A DNA stretch of 64,000 bases from positions 27,426-91,425 of the forward strand of contig NZ_JBAKHX010000026.1 of assembly GCF_036906915.1 (NCBI RefSeq). The letters run 5' to 3'. The notes under the pieces are model-generated. The model ran no database searches and was not told where the DNA came from. It saw only the letters and a program-made list of their open reading frames with translations. Positions 26,694 through 34,726 of this stretch are shown here, piece by piece (the first letter of the stretch is position 1; every line of letters begins with the position of its first letter). The position numbers and the translations under genes are program-made. Source of the DNA: Phytohabitans sp036906915 (GTDB lineage Bacteria > Actinomycetota > Actinomycetes > Mycobacteriales > Micromonosporaceae).

Positions 26694-28220
26694 TCAGGCC
26701 AGGGGGAACTCGTCGAACAGCACGACCTGCGCGTCGGGGTCGCTGGTGTCGTAGCGGTACGAGCGGACCACGCCGGCCGCCGAGTCCAGCACCGAGAAGA
26801 CCGTGACCTCGTTACTCGCCACGAACGGCAGCGGCGTGCCGTCGGGACCGGTCAGCGGCGCCACGGTCGGCACGATCGGTGCCAGTCCACCCGGGTCGCC
26901 CTGCCGCACGTACCCCTCCGGGTAGCGCCGCGCCAACCCGGAGGTCACGTCGTACGCGCCGTAGCTGTTGCCCACGTTCGACGTCTCCAGCCAGTGCACG
27001 CCCGCCGCGTTCCGGAACCGGTTCCACACGTGCGAGTGTCCATTCAGGACCAGGTGGACCCCGGCGTCCGAAAGTAGCGGCTCGATGTCGCGCAGGATGT
27101 AGTCGCCGGCGAGCGGGTACTCGTATCGGATCTCCTTGCCGTCGCGCACCTGCACCGGGTCGGTGAACGGCGGCACCGAGTGCTGCCCCAACCCGTGACT
27201 GGGATGGTGAAACATCACGACCCGGTACCGGGCGGACCGGAACTGCGGCGCCGCCAGCTCGGCGACCAGCCACTCGTACTGCGGAGAACCCCGCCCGATC
27301 GGCTCGAAGATGAACTGCCCGTATCCCCACCGGTCGGGATCGTCGACGTCTTCCAGCGCCTCCTGGAACTTGCCCCGGCCCACCAACTCGGGCGAGCGCC
27401 ACACGTGCGTGGCGAACAGGCAGATCACGTGCACGTCGCCGATCGTCCGCGACCACCACCGGGGCCCGCCGGCCGCGCTGGCCGGTACAGGAAACAGCTC
27501 TTCGTAGGTGGTGACGTCCCAGGCGCCCGGCTGCGGGTCGTTGAACTGATCGTCCAGGGTTGCCGTCTCCGACCAGCGCCCCATCACCTCGTGGTTGCCG
27601 ATTGTCGGGTAGATGGGGGAGTGCTGCAGGATGCCCGCGAAGCTGGCGAAGAACGGCGTCTCGGCCGTGCTGTCGAACCATTCGGTCGCCCGGTCCGGAA
27701 CGTTCACCATGTCGCCGGCCATGAGGACGCCGTCGAGCGCGACGCCGGCCGTCTCGGCCGCCCTCGCGAGGTTGGCCGGCACCATCGGCTTGAGCTGGTG
27801 GTCACTGGTCAGGAGCAGCCGCACGGGCTGGTCGGCCGGCGCAGCGGGCGCGAGGCTGTACGCCGCCGTGACGATCCCATCGGACACCACTCGGTACGGC
27901 GTCCGTCCGGGCGCGAGGCCTTCGACGACCGCGAGCTGCCGGTACACGGGCCGCCGCGTCGGCGCGGTGTAGGTGCGGCCGGGCACGGACGACTCGCTGT
28001 CTTCCCGGGTACGCGACAGCGGAGCGGTCGTGGCGGTGAACCGCCGCCAGCCGTCGCCCTCGCCAGCCGCACCGGTGGCGGCACGGACCGCCTCGTCGTC
28101 GCTCAGCGCCGGAACGCCCGGGCCCACCAGGACCACGTGGCTGGAGCCGGGCCGCTCTGTGTGCCAGACCACGTGTATCCCGTCCGGCTGCGGATCAAGC
28201 AGATATGGCTCACACAGCAT
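26694..28220 (-). CDS. calcineurin-like metallophosphoesterase
   Basis: A 508-residue protein with an N-terminal fibronectin-like/purple-acid-phosphatase-type domain (VVWHTERPGSSHVVLVGPG..., residues 1-125) and a C-terminal metallophosphoesterase domain. Metal-binding motifs are LMAGDMVN (GD), PTIGNHEVMG (GNHE), MFHHPSHG and VLNGHSHVWNR (GHxH). No signal peptide is visible, so it is probably cytoplasmic, unlike most purple acid phosphatases. Substrate unknown. It converges with gatB, and upstream on the same strand lies only a decayed LysR gene. Confidence 0.8.
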   Translation of the reverse strand: MLCEPYLLDPQPDGIHVVWHTERPGSSHVVLVGPGVPALSDDEAVRAATGAAGEGDGWRRFTATTAPLSRTREDSESSVPGRTYTAPTRRPVYRQLAVVEGLAPGRTPYRVVSDGIVTAAYSLAPAAPADQPVRLLLTSDHQLKPMVPANLARAAETAGVALDGVLMAGDMVNVPDRATEWFDSTAETPFFASFAGILQHSPIYPTIGNHEVMGRWSETATLDDQFNDPQPGAWDVTTYEELFPVPASAAGGPRWWSRTIGDVHVICLFATHVWRSPELVGRGKFQEALEDVDDPDRWGYGQFIFEPIGRGSPQYEWLVAELAAPQFRSARYRVVMFHHPSHGLGQHSVPPFTDPVQVRDGKEIRYEYPLAGDYILRDIEPLLSDAGVHLVLNGHSHVWNRFRNAAGVHWLETSNVGNSYGAYDVTSGLARRYPEGYVRQGDPGGLAPIVPTVAPLTGPDGTPLPFVASNEVTVFSVLDSAAGVVRSYRYDTSDPDAQVVLFDEFPLA

Positions 28221-28242
28221 GTTTCGCAGTATCCCACCATGA

Positions 28243-28504
28243 TCAAGCCGTTTGCCGGTTCAGGCAGGGCCGAACGACGGGTGGGCGCGCAGCCAGGTGG
28301 CGTAGTGGGCGGTCGAAGAGGGCGCCGCCGAGGCTGCGTTCGATGCGGCTGAGCTGTGTGGTGACCGCCGTCTGGGCGAGGTCGAGGGTGGCGGTGGCCT
28401 TGGTCACGCCGCCGGGTGTCCGCGATGGCGCAGATCAACCGGAGGTGGCGCAACTCAAGATCCGTACAATGACGGTAGAAGCGGTGCTGATCGGGGCGTA
28501 ACAC
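28243..28504 (-). pseudogene. LysR-family regulator remnant (frameshifted and truncated)
   Basis: From GTG 28504 one frame encodes LELRHLRLICAIADT, the start of a LysR DNA-binding domain. An extra C near 28412 shifts the frame, after which the next frame continues GVTKATATLDLAQTAVTTQL, SRIERSLGGALFDRP, the rest of the winged helix. After about 75 residues the match ends and a stop follows at 28243; no effector-binding domain is present. So the gene carries a single-base frameshift and has lost its 3' two-thirds. It ends 23 bp before the phosphatase start. Confidence 0.7.
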
Positions 28505-28520
28505 CTATTCGGGCGGAATA

Positions 28521-28544
28521 TTCGGACGCGCCGATGTGTCCGAA
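28521..28544. promoter_or_regulatory. 7-bp inverted repeat upstream of the M16 peptidase pair
   Basis: TTCGGAC (28521-28527) and GTCCGAA (28538-28544) are perfect inverted copies separated by 10 bp, 57 bp before the first M16 peptidase start. It may be an operator or an RNA hairpin in the leader. No regulator is assigned. Confidence 0.3.
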
Positions 28545-28600
28545 GTGCGGCCAGCGAGGCCGCAGGCCGGTGGCCAGCGAGATCCGATACCGTCGTGCCC

Positions 28601-29890
28601 ATGTCGCCGACCGGTTTCCCGTGGCCCATCGAGACCGCCCGCCTCGACAACGGCATGCGCGTCGTCGTCAGCGAAGACCGCACCGCCCCCGTCGTGGCCG
28701 TCAACCTCTGGTACGACGTCGGCTCGCGCCACGAGCCCGAGGGCCAGACCGGTTTCGCGCACCTCTTCGAGCACCTGATGTTCGAGGGCTCGGTGCACGT
28801 GCCGAAGACCGAGCACATGCGACTGATCCAAGGCTCAGGCGGCTCGCTCAACGCCACCACGAATCCGGATCGCACCAACTACTTCGAGACCGTGCCGGCC
28901 GAGCACCTCGAGCTGGCGCTGTGGCTCGAAGCCGACCGGATGGGCGGCCTGGTGCCGGCGCTCACCCAGGAGACGCTCGACAACCAGCGCGAGGTGGTCA
29001 AGAACGAGCGCCGCCAGCGGTACGAGAACGTGCCCTACGGCGACGCCTGGCTGCGCCTGCTGCCGCTGCTGTATCCACCCGGCCACCCGTACCACCACGC
29101 CACCATCGGGTCGATGGCCGACCTGAACGCCGCCGACCTGGCGACGTTCCAGGCGTTCCACACCACCTACTACGCGCCGAACAACGCGGTGCTGTCGGTG
29201 GTCGGCGACGCCCCGGCGGCGGAGGTGTTCGCGCTGGCCGACAAGTACTTCGGTGGGCTGCCGCCGCGCGACGACATCCCGGCCGCGCCGGACGGCACAC
29301 GGCCGCCGTCCGTGACCGCCCCGGTGCGCGAGACCGTGACCGCCGACGTGCCCGCCCCGCGTATCTATCTGGCGCACCGGACGTACCCGTTCGGCAGCCG
29401 CGAGTACGACGCGGTGACGGTGCTCGCCACCGCGTTGGGCAACGGTCGGGGCAGCCGGCTGTACCAGCGCCTCGCCGACGGGGCGCGCCTCGCGCAGCCC
29501 GACTACGTCTCGGCGTACGGCGTCGATCTGGCCCACGCGCCCGCGCCGCTGATCGTCACGGCGACCGCGCGCGACGGTGTCGACGCGGCGGCGCTGGAGG
29601 CCGGGCTGGTCGAGGTCGTCGACGAGCTGGCCGCCGGCATCACCGCCGAGGAGTTGGACCGCGCCAAGGCGTTGCTCGCCACCGCGTGGTGGCGGCAGGT
29701 GTCCACTGTGGCTGGACGAGCCGACGCGCTGAGCCGGTACGCGACCCAGTTCGGCGATCCGGCCCGCGCTGGGGAGCGGCTGCCGGCGTGGCAGGCCGTC
29801 ACGCTCGACGAGGTGGCGGCCGTCGCCTCGGAAGCGCTCCACCCCGAGACCCGCGTCACCCTTTCCTACCTGCCCGAGGAGCCGGCATGA
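28601..29890 (+). CDS. M16 family zinc peptidase, catalytic subunit
   Basis: A 429-residue M16B-type peptidase. The inverted zinc motif HLFEH is at residues 54-58 (H54, E57, H58), and the third ligand Glu lies about 75 residues later in the NQREVVKNERRQRYEN stretch. The second, inactive half-domain follows. I chose ATG 28601 (MSPTGFPWPIETARLDNG); GTG 28595 is two codons upstream. The stop overlaps the start of a second M16 gene (ATGA at 29887), so the two probably form a heterodimeric protease like bacterial PqqF-related or mitochondrial-processing-type pairs. No signal peptide is visible. Confidence 0.9.
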   Translation: MSPTGFPWPIETARLDNGMRVVVSEDRTAPVVAVNLWYDVGSRHEPEGQTGFAHLFEHLMFEGSVHVPKTEHMRLIQGSGGSLNATTNPDRTNYFETVPAEHLELALWLEADRMGGLVPALTQETLDNQREVVKNERRQRYENVPYGDAWLRLLPLLYPPGHPYHHATIGSMADLNAADLATFQAFHTTYYAPNNAVLSVVGDAPAAEVFALADKYFGGLPPRDDIPAAPDGTRPPSVTAPVRETVTADVPAPRIYLAHRTYPFGSREYDAVTVLATALGNGRGSRLYQRLADGARLAQPDYVSAYGVDLAHAPAPLIVTATARDGVDAAALEAGLVEVVDELAAGITAEELDRAKALLATAWWRQVSTVAGRADALSRYATQFGDPARAGERLPAWQAVTLDEVAAVASEALHPETRVTLSYLPEEPA

Positions 29891-31269
29891 ACGCACCTCA
29901 CGAAGACGCTCCGCTGCGCTCCACCTCTCCGCGGGGACCTCACACCTTGATCAGCGAGCGTCCGGGGCCGGGTGCGGCCCGGCCGTACCGGTTTCCCGAG
30001 GTCATCCGCCGCGACGGCGTCGTCGCGGCGCACCTCCCCGGCCAGGCACTCGCCGTCGCCGTCCTGCTCCTCGACGCCGGAGCCGGCCGCGAGCCCGCCG
30101 GCCGCGAAGGCGTCGGTGCCGTCGTGGCCAAGTCCCTTGAGGAGGGTACGGCGACACGAGACTCGGCCGCCTACGCGCTGGCGCTGGAGGGCCTCGGCGC
30201 CGAGCTTTTCACCACTGTGGACTGGGACTCGTTCCGGGTCGGCGTGCAGGCGCCGGCCGAGCGGCTGCCGGACGCGGTGGCGCTGCTCGCCGAGGCCGCC
30301 CGCACGCCCCGGCTCGACCCGGCCGACGTGGCGCGGGTACGCGACGACGAGGTGACCGCCCTGCGCATGGACTGGGCCGAGCCCGGTCCGCGTGCAGACG
30401 CCGCCCTGCGGGCCGACCTCTTCGGCATCGACCAGCGGCACGGCCGTCCGCTGCACGGCGACCCGGACTCGGTGGCGGCCGTCACGGTCGACGACGCGGT
30501 GGGCTTCCACCGCGAGTGGTTCGGCCAGCCGGGCACCCTGCTCGTGGCCGGTGACCTGGACCGTCTCGACATCGACGCGCTCGGCGCCGCCGTGTTCGCG
30601 GGCACGGGCGCACCCGTCGCCGGAGCCGGCGACCCGCTGCCTGTGACGCCGCGCCCCGAGCGCCGGATCATCCTGGTCGACCGGCCCGGTTCCGTGCAAT
30701 CCACGCTGCGCCTCGGGCATGCCGCGCCGCACCGCTCGCACCCCGACTACGTGCCGATGGCGCTGGCCGCGACCGTGCTGGGCGGCGCGTTCACGTCGCG
30801 GCTCAACCACCTGATCCGCGAGGTGCGCGGGTACACCTATGGCATCCGGAGCGAGTTTGGGCAGTCGCGGCGGTTCGGGCGGTTCGTGGTCAGCTCGGCG
30901 GTGCAGACCGCGGTGACCGCGCCCGCCCTGGTCGACACCGTCGGCGAGATCGCCCGCACCCAGGCCGGCGGCGTGACCGAGGAGGAGTTGGCGGTGGCGC
31001 GCTCGTGGCGGGCCGGGCAGCTCTCGGTCGAGCTGCAGACCTCGGGAGCGATCGCCGGGGCCCTGGCGACCCTGGTTGTGCACGACCTGCCCGACGACTA
31101 CCACGCCACGCTGCGCGCCGCCCTGCTCGCGGCCGACGTCGACACGGTCTCCAAGGCGGCTGCCGACCACCTCCAGCCGGGCGCCCTGACCCTGGTGGTG
31201 GAGGGCGACGCCGAAAAGATCCACGCCGACCTGACAGCCGCCGACCTCGGCCCTGTGGTCACCGTCTGA
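29887..31269 (+). CDS. M16 family peptidase-like protein, non-catalytic subunit
   Basis: A 460-residue M16 homologue that lacks HxxEH: the equivalent position reads VGAVVAKSLEEG. It keeps the C-terminal-half signature LIREVRGYTYGIRSEFG, the Arg/Tyr pair that binds substrate in M16B heterodimers. This fits the alpha-type partner of the preceding catalytic subunit. ATG 29887 overlaps the previous stop. Only 2 bp separate its end from the end of the convergent nucleotidyltransferase-like gene. Confidence 0.88.
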   Translation: MNAPHEDAPLRSTSPRGPHTLISERPGPGAARPYRFPEVIRRDGVVAAHLPGQALAVAVLLLDAGAGREPAGREGVGAVVAKSLEEGTATRDSAAYALALEGLGAELFTTVDWDSFRVGVQAPAERLPDAVALLAEAARTPRLDPADVARVRDDEVTALRMDWAEPGPRADAALRADLFGIDQRHGRPLHGDPDSVAAVTVDDAVGFHREWFGQPGTLLVAGDLDRLDIDALGAAVFAGTGAPVAGAGDPLPVTPRPERRIILVDRPGSVQSTLRLGHAAPHRSHPDYVPMALAATVLGGAFTSRLNHLIREVRGYTYGIRSEFGQSRRFGRFVVSSAVQTAVTAPALVDTVGEIARTQAGGVTEEELAVARSWRAGQLSVELQTSGAIAGALATLVVHDLPDDYHATLRAALLAADVDTVSKAAADHLQPGALTLVVEGDAEKIHADLTAADLGPVVTV

Positions 31270-31271
31270 GC

Positions 31272-31838
31272 TCAGGTCGGGGGGATCACCTGGACGCCTG
31301 GCCAGCGGTCGGCGGGGCGGTGGCGAGCCAGCCGCTCCAGTGACCGCTCCAGGCTGATCCGCACCGGGTTGCGCCGCCAGACGCCGCCCATGAGGTCCTC
31401 CAGTCCCAACGGGGCCAGCACCTGGATCTCGCCCGACTCGTCCAGCCGTACCCCGACCGTCGTCGCCGTCTCCGGCCACGTCGCGATCGCCTCGGCGACC
31501 GAGCGCAGCGGCGCCACCGGGTCGCCGAACTTCGCCTCATACCAGGTGTGCACGGCAGCCTGGTTCTTCGCCTCCCACGGCTGACCGGGCCAGGCGTCGC
31601 ATAGTTCCCGCGTCGCCCGGTCATCGCGTTCGCGACGGAGGTCGTCCGGGTCGAAGTACGCCACGTCGACGTCGCGCACCGCGGACGGCTGGAAGCCGCT
31701 GCCGTACAGCTCGCCCCAGACCAGGTCGCGTATCACGCCGGCCCCCACCCAGGCGTCCGGCAGTCCCACCGTTCGCACCGTCGCGAGCACCCGCATGTGC
31801 CAGGGCGACGATCGGATCAGATTCCGTAGCGCCGCCAC
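31272..31838 (-). CDS. nucleotidyltransferase-fold family protein (COG3575-like)
   Basis: A 188-residue protein. LPDAWVGAGVIRDLVWGELYG followed by VRDVDVAYFDPDDL is the signature of this nucleotidyltransferase-like family, where the D-x-D pair would bind metal. The domain continues to AVHTWYEAKFG and the C-terminal IQVLAPLGLEDLM. I chose GTG 31838 (VAALRNLIRSSPWHMRVLA) because GGG lies 10 nt upstream on that strand. Substrate unknown. The gene is divergent from the DUF2293 gene, with only 21 bp between starts. Confidence 0.72.
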   Translation of the reverse strand: MAALRNLIRSSPWHMRVLATVRTVGLPDAWVGAGVIRDLVWGELYGSGFQPSAVRDVDVAYFDPDDLRRERDDRATRELCDAWPGQPWEAKNQAAVHTWYEAKFGDPVAPLRSVAEAIATWPETATTVGVRLDESGEIQVLAPLGLEDLMGGVWRRNPVRISLERSLERLARHRPADRWPGVQVIPPT

Positions 31839-31859
31839 CTCGTCGTTACCCTTTATCGC

Positions 31860-32534
31860 GTGCCTCCGGAAAACGAGTTGGTCGTCATCTGGCCGGTCAA
31901 GGATCGCACGTGCGGCATCTGCCACGGCCCCGCCGAGCTGCTCGTCATGGCGGACGGCAAGCCGCACTGCCTGTCCTGTGTGGACCTCGACCACCTGGTG
32001 TACCTGCCGGCGGGTGACGCGGCGCTGACCCGGCGGGCGAAGAAGGGCAGCGGGCTGTCGGCGGTCGTCGTGCGCTTCAGCCGCAGCCGCAAGCGGTACG
32101 AGCGGCAGGGCGTGCTGGTCGAGGCGGACGCGCTGGCGGCGGCCGAGGAGCAGTGCCTCGGCGACGAGGAGGCGCGGCTGCGGCGGCGCGAACGCGACCG
32201 CGAACGCCGAGCCTCGGCGGACCTGGAGCTCCAGGCCCGGATGGCGGAGCGGATCGGCCAGCTCTTCCCCGGCTGCCCACCCAAGCGTGCCGAAGCCATC
32301 GCCCGGCACACCGGGGAGCGCGGCAGCGGACGGGTCGGGCGCAGCGCGGCGGGGCGGGCGCTCGACGACGAGGCGCTGCGCCGGGCCGTGGTCGCGTCCG
32401 TGCGGCACCAGGACACCGAGTACGACACGCTGCTCATGGCGGGCGTGTCGTGGGCGGAGGCGCGCGAGCGTATCCGGCCAGCGGTTGATCATGTAATCGC
32501 GAGCTGGTCGGCGGGGGCCCAGCGCGTGCTTTGA
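31860..32534 (+). CDS. DUF2293 domain protein with N-terminal Cys motifs
   Basis: A 224-residue protein. The N-terminus has CGICHGPAELL...PHCLSC (about 18-41), a possible zinc-binding C2-type cluster. A charged helical middle follows, and the C-terminal IARHTGERGSGRVGRSAAGRALDDEALRRAVVASVRH to SWAEARERIRPAVDHVIASW is the DUF2293 domain. Start GTG 31860. Function is unknown. A truncated receiver gene follows 8 bp after the stop. Confidence 0.75.
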   Translation: MPPENELVVIWPVKDRTCGICHGPAELLVMADGKPHCLSCVDLDHLVYLPAGDAALTRRAKKGSGLSAVVVRFSRSRKRYERQGVLVEADALAAAEEQCLGDEEARLRRRERDRERRASADLELQARMAERIGQLFPGCPPKRAEAIARHTGERGSGRVGRSAAGRALDDEALRRAVVASVRHQDTEYDTLLMAGVSWAEARERIRPAVDHVIASWSAGAQRVL

Positions 32535-32541
32535 TTGGGCA

Positions 32542-32769
32542 ATGGCCAACCCAGCGATCGTGACCGTCGACGACGACCCCGCGGTGTCCCGTGCGGTCGC
32601 GCGCGATGTTCGGCGTCGCTACGGGCAGGAGTACCGGGTGGTGCGCGCCAGTTCGGGAGCGGAGGCGCTGACCCCGCCCTGGTGGGCACCGCGCCGGCGC
32701 CGCCCCCAGCCGTCGATCAAGGGCAAATGCACGTGGTTGGATCTCTTTTCCGCGTGCATTTGCCCTTGA
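32542..32769 (+). pseudogene. truncated response-regulator receiver gene (likely from a receiver-thioredoxin reductase-type oxidoreductase)
   Basis: The first 43 codons, MANPAIVTVDDDPAVSRAVA and on to RVVRASSGAEAL, are a clear receiver-domain start with the acidic DDD pocket. The match ends at about 32670. After that the frame runs through GC-rich sequence and palindromic repeat copy C to a stop at 32769. The phosphoacceptor Asp, the rest of the receiver and any output domain are missing. Many actinomycete genes with this exact start are FAD-dependent oxidoreductases with an N-terminal receiver, so this is probably the stump of one. Confidence 0.7.
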
Positions 32770-32794
32770 TCGATGGAGATCTCCTTGATCGGCG
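32715..32794. repeat. palindromic intergenic repeat, copy C
   Basis: The left arm starts GATCAAGGGCAAATGCACGT (32715) and pairs with 32750-32771 with one mismatch. The AAATGC/GCATTT arm change is matched on both sides. The loop contains GGATCTCTTTT. The trailing part GATGGAGATCTCCTTGATCG follows. It sits inside the truncated receiver frame, at most 45 bp after homology to the receiver family ends. Confidence 0.85.
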
Positions 32795-33064
32795 GTCAAG
32801 GTTGCCCGCCCTAGCGGCGGGCTGTGCGGCGGCTGGACGGCGCCATCGCGCGTCGGCGTAGCGCCCACAGCGGCGGGGAGGCGGCGGCGTTTGTGGCGAG
32901 TAGCCGCCTTTGAAAGGACGCCGATCGCCGATGATCAGATCCGCGACCGCGACTTCGGCGATATCGCGGCCTCAAGGGCACGGCGACGCCGCTCTTTCCC
33001 CGAAAGAGCGGCATCGCCCCTGATGCGACGCCGCTCGGCAGCCCTCGCCGCCCGCCGCGGCCTC

Positions 33065-33174
33065 GGCGCCTGCCGCCCGCGGCCCCGATGCTCGCCGCAC
33101 GCGGTCTTGGCGCCTGACGCACCCGGTCCTGGCAGCTGCCGCACGCGGCCTTGGCGCTCGCCGCCCGTGGCCGA
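33065..33174. repeat. 22-bp tandem repeat, five units
   Basis: Units start at 33065, 33087, 33109, 33131 and 33153. Each is 22 bp of the form GGCGCCTGCCGCACGCGGCC plus two bases, with a few substitutions per unit. Degenerate similar sequence precedes it. Nothing suggests coding; it is a likely variable-number repeat. Confidence 0.6.
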
Positions 33175-33178
33175 GACG

Positions 33179-33256
33179 GCGATCGAGGAAGATCTCGTCG
33201 ATCAAGGGCAAACGCACGTGGAAAAGAGATCCAACCACGTGCATTCGCCCTTGATC
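33179..33256. repeat. palindromic intergenic repeat, copy D (inverted orientation)
   Basis: Arms at 33200-33221 (starting GATCAAGGGCAAACGCACGT) and 33235-33256 pair with two mismatches. The 13-base loop (AAAAGAGATCCAA) is the exact reverse complement of the copy C loop, so C and D face each other 430 bp apart. The leading part (GATCGAGGAAGATCTCGTCG, 33181-33200) corresponds, inverted, to the trailing part of the other copies. Confidence 0.8.
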
Positions 33257-33373
33257 GACGGACGGAGGGCGGCGCGAGCGCCGCGGAGGCGGCGCGTCGC
33301 GGGTGGCGCCGCAGGGGGTGCGGGCGTCGCAAGGACGGCGCGCCACGGGCGGCGCGGGCGGCGGGCGATGGGG

Positions 33374-34726
33374 TTACGCGGGGAGGGAGGCTCGGGTGAT
33401 TACGTCGCGGTACCACAGCGCGCTGTGTTTTAGCGTGCGGCGTTGGGTTTCGTAGTCGACGTGGATGATGCCGAAGCGTTTGGCGTAGCCGTCGTGCCAC
33501 TCGAAGTTGTCCAGCAGCGACCACACCAGGTACCCGCGCACGTCCACCCCTTGCGCGATGGCCGCGTGCACCGCGCGCAGGTGACCGTCCAGATAGGAGA
33601 TCCGGTCGTGGTCGGGGCCGGTGTCGTCGAAGGCCGCCCCATTCTCCGTGATCATCAGTGGGGTGCCGGGGTAGTCGGTGTGCAGCCGCACCAGCAGCGT
33701 GGTCAGCGCGGACGGCTCGATCTGCCAGCCCATCCCGGTGACCGGCCCGCTGGGCGGCAGGAAGTGGATGTCTTCGGTGCCCGGGTACGCGCCGCCGCCG
33801 CCGGGAGCGCCCGACCGCGCCGCCACGTACGTCGGGGAGTAGTAGTTGACGCCGAGCACGTCGATCGGCGCGCCGATGGTCTTTTCGTCGCCCTCGTGCA
33901 CGTGCGACAGGTCGGTGAACCGCTCGATGTGCGCCAGGACGTCCGGCGGGTAGCCGCCGGCCAGTAGCGGGTCGAGGAAGACCCGGTTGTGCAGGCCGTC
34001 GACCATCCGGACGGCGTGCGCGTCGGCTTCGCTGGCCGGGTCGGCGGGGAGGACCGCCGCCGGGTTCAGCGTTATCGCGACGGTGCCGGCGCCGCCGGCT
34101 CGCAGCGCGGTGGCCGCCAGGCCGTGCGCCAGCAGCAGATGGTGTACCGAGCGGAACGCGGCCGCCGCGTCCTGGCGACCCGGTGCGTGCACTCCCGAGC
34201 CGTACCCGAGGTACGCCGCGCACCATGGCTCGTTGAGCGTGGTCCAGCTGCGCACCCGGTCGCCGAGCCGGCCGTACACCGCGCTCGCGTAGGCGGCGAA
34301 CCGGTAGGCTGTGTCGCGCGCGGGCCAGCCGCCATTGTCCTCAAGCGACTGTGGCAGGTCCCAGTGGTAGAGGGTGACTAGCGGGTCGATGCCGGCGGCC
34401 AGCAGCGCGTCGACGAGCCGGTCGTAGAAGTCGAGCCCGCGCGGGTTGATGGGCCCGCTGCCGTCGGGCTGGATACGCGGCCACGACACCGAGAACCGGT
34501 ACGCCCGCAGCCCGAGCGAGGCCATGAGCGCCACGTCCTCCGGATACCGGTGATAGTGGTCGCACGCCACGTCGCCGGTGTGTCCGGCGGCCACCCTTCC
34601 CGGCGTACGCGAAAAGGTGTCCCAGATGGACGGAGCACGACCGTCGTCGCGCGCCGCGCCCTCGATTTGATACGCGGCGGTGGCCGCGCCCCACACGAAA
34701 TCGTCCGGAAATGACAGTGAGGTCAC
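33374..34726 (-). CDS. GH1 beta-glucosidase
   Basis: A 450-residue family 1 glycosidase. The N-terminal FPDDFVWGAATAAYQIEGA is the GH1 signature, the acid/base Glu is in WTTLNEPW (about 162) and the nucleophile Glu in MITENGAAFDD (about 358). LVWSLLDNFEWHDGYAKRFG is the family C-terminal motif. There is no signal peptide, so it works inside the cell on sugars imported by the adjacent transporter. GTG 34726 overlaps the permease stop (34723-34726), making it the last gene of a four-gene operon. Confidence 0.93.
   Translation of the reverse strand: MTSLSFPDDFVWGAATAAYQIEGAARDDGRAPSIWDTFSRTPGRVAAGHTGDVACDHYHRYPEDVALMASLGLRAYRFSVSWPRIQPDGSGPINPRGLDFYDRLVDALLAAGIDPLVTLYHWDLPQSLEDNGGWPARDTAYRFAAYASAVYGRLGDRVRSWTTLNEPWCAAYLGYGSGVHAPGRQDAAAAFRSVHHLLLAHGLAATALRAGGAGTVAITLNPAAVLPADPASEADAHAVRMVDGLHNRVFLDPLLAGGYPPDVLAHIERFTDLSHVHEGDEKTIGAPIDVLGVNYYSPTYVAARSGAPGGGGAYPGTEDIHFLPPSGPVTGMGWQIEPSALTTLLVRLHTDYPGTPLMITENGAAFDDTGPDHDRISYLDGHLRAVHAAIAQGVDVRGYLVWSLLDNFEWHDGYAKRFGIIHVDYETQRRTLKHSALWYRDVITRASLPA

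Larger units (their letters stand above)
32795..33373. other. gene-free, repeat-rich region
   Basis: About 580 bp without a recognisable gene on either strand. It contains a hairpin GCCCGCC-CTAGC-GGCGGGC near 32799-32817, a strong hairpin GCCGCTCTTTC-CCC-GAAAGAGCGGC (32988-33012, extended by GGCGA/TCGCC), five 22-bp tandem units (33065-33174) and palindromic repeat copy D. Open frames here have no family resemblance. It looks like the scar of deleted genes between the truncated receiver and the glucosidase operon. Confidence 0.6.

Noticed and set aside
32891..33433. 180-residue open frame in the gene-free region
   Set aside because: Arg/Ala-rich, crosses a palindromic repeat and tandem units, and resembles no family; typical of chance frames in high-GC DNA.
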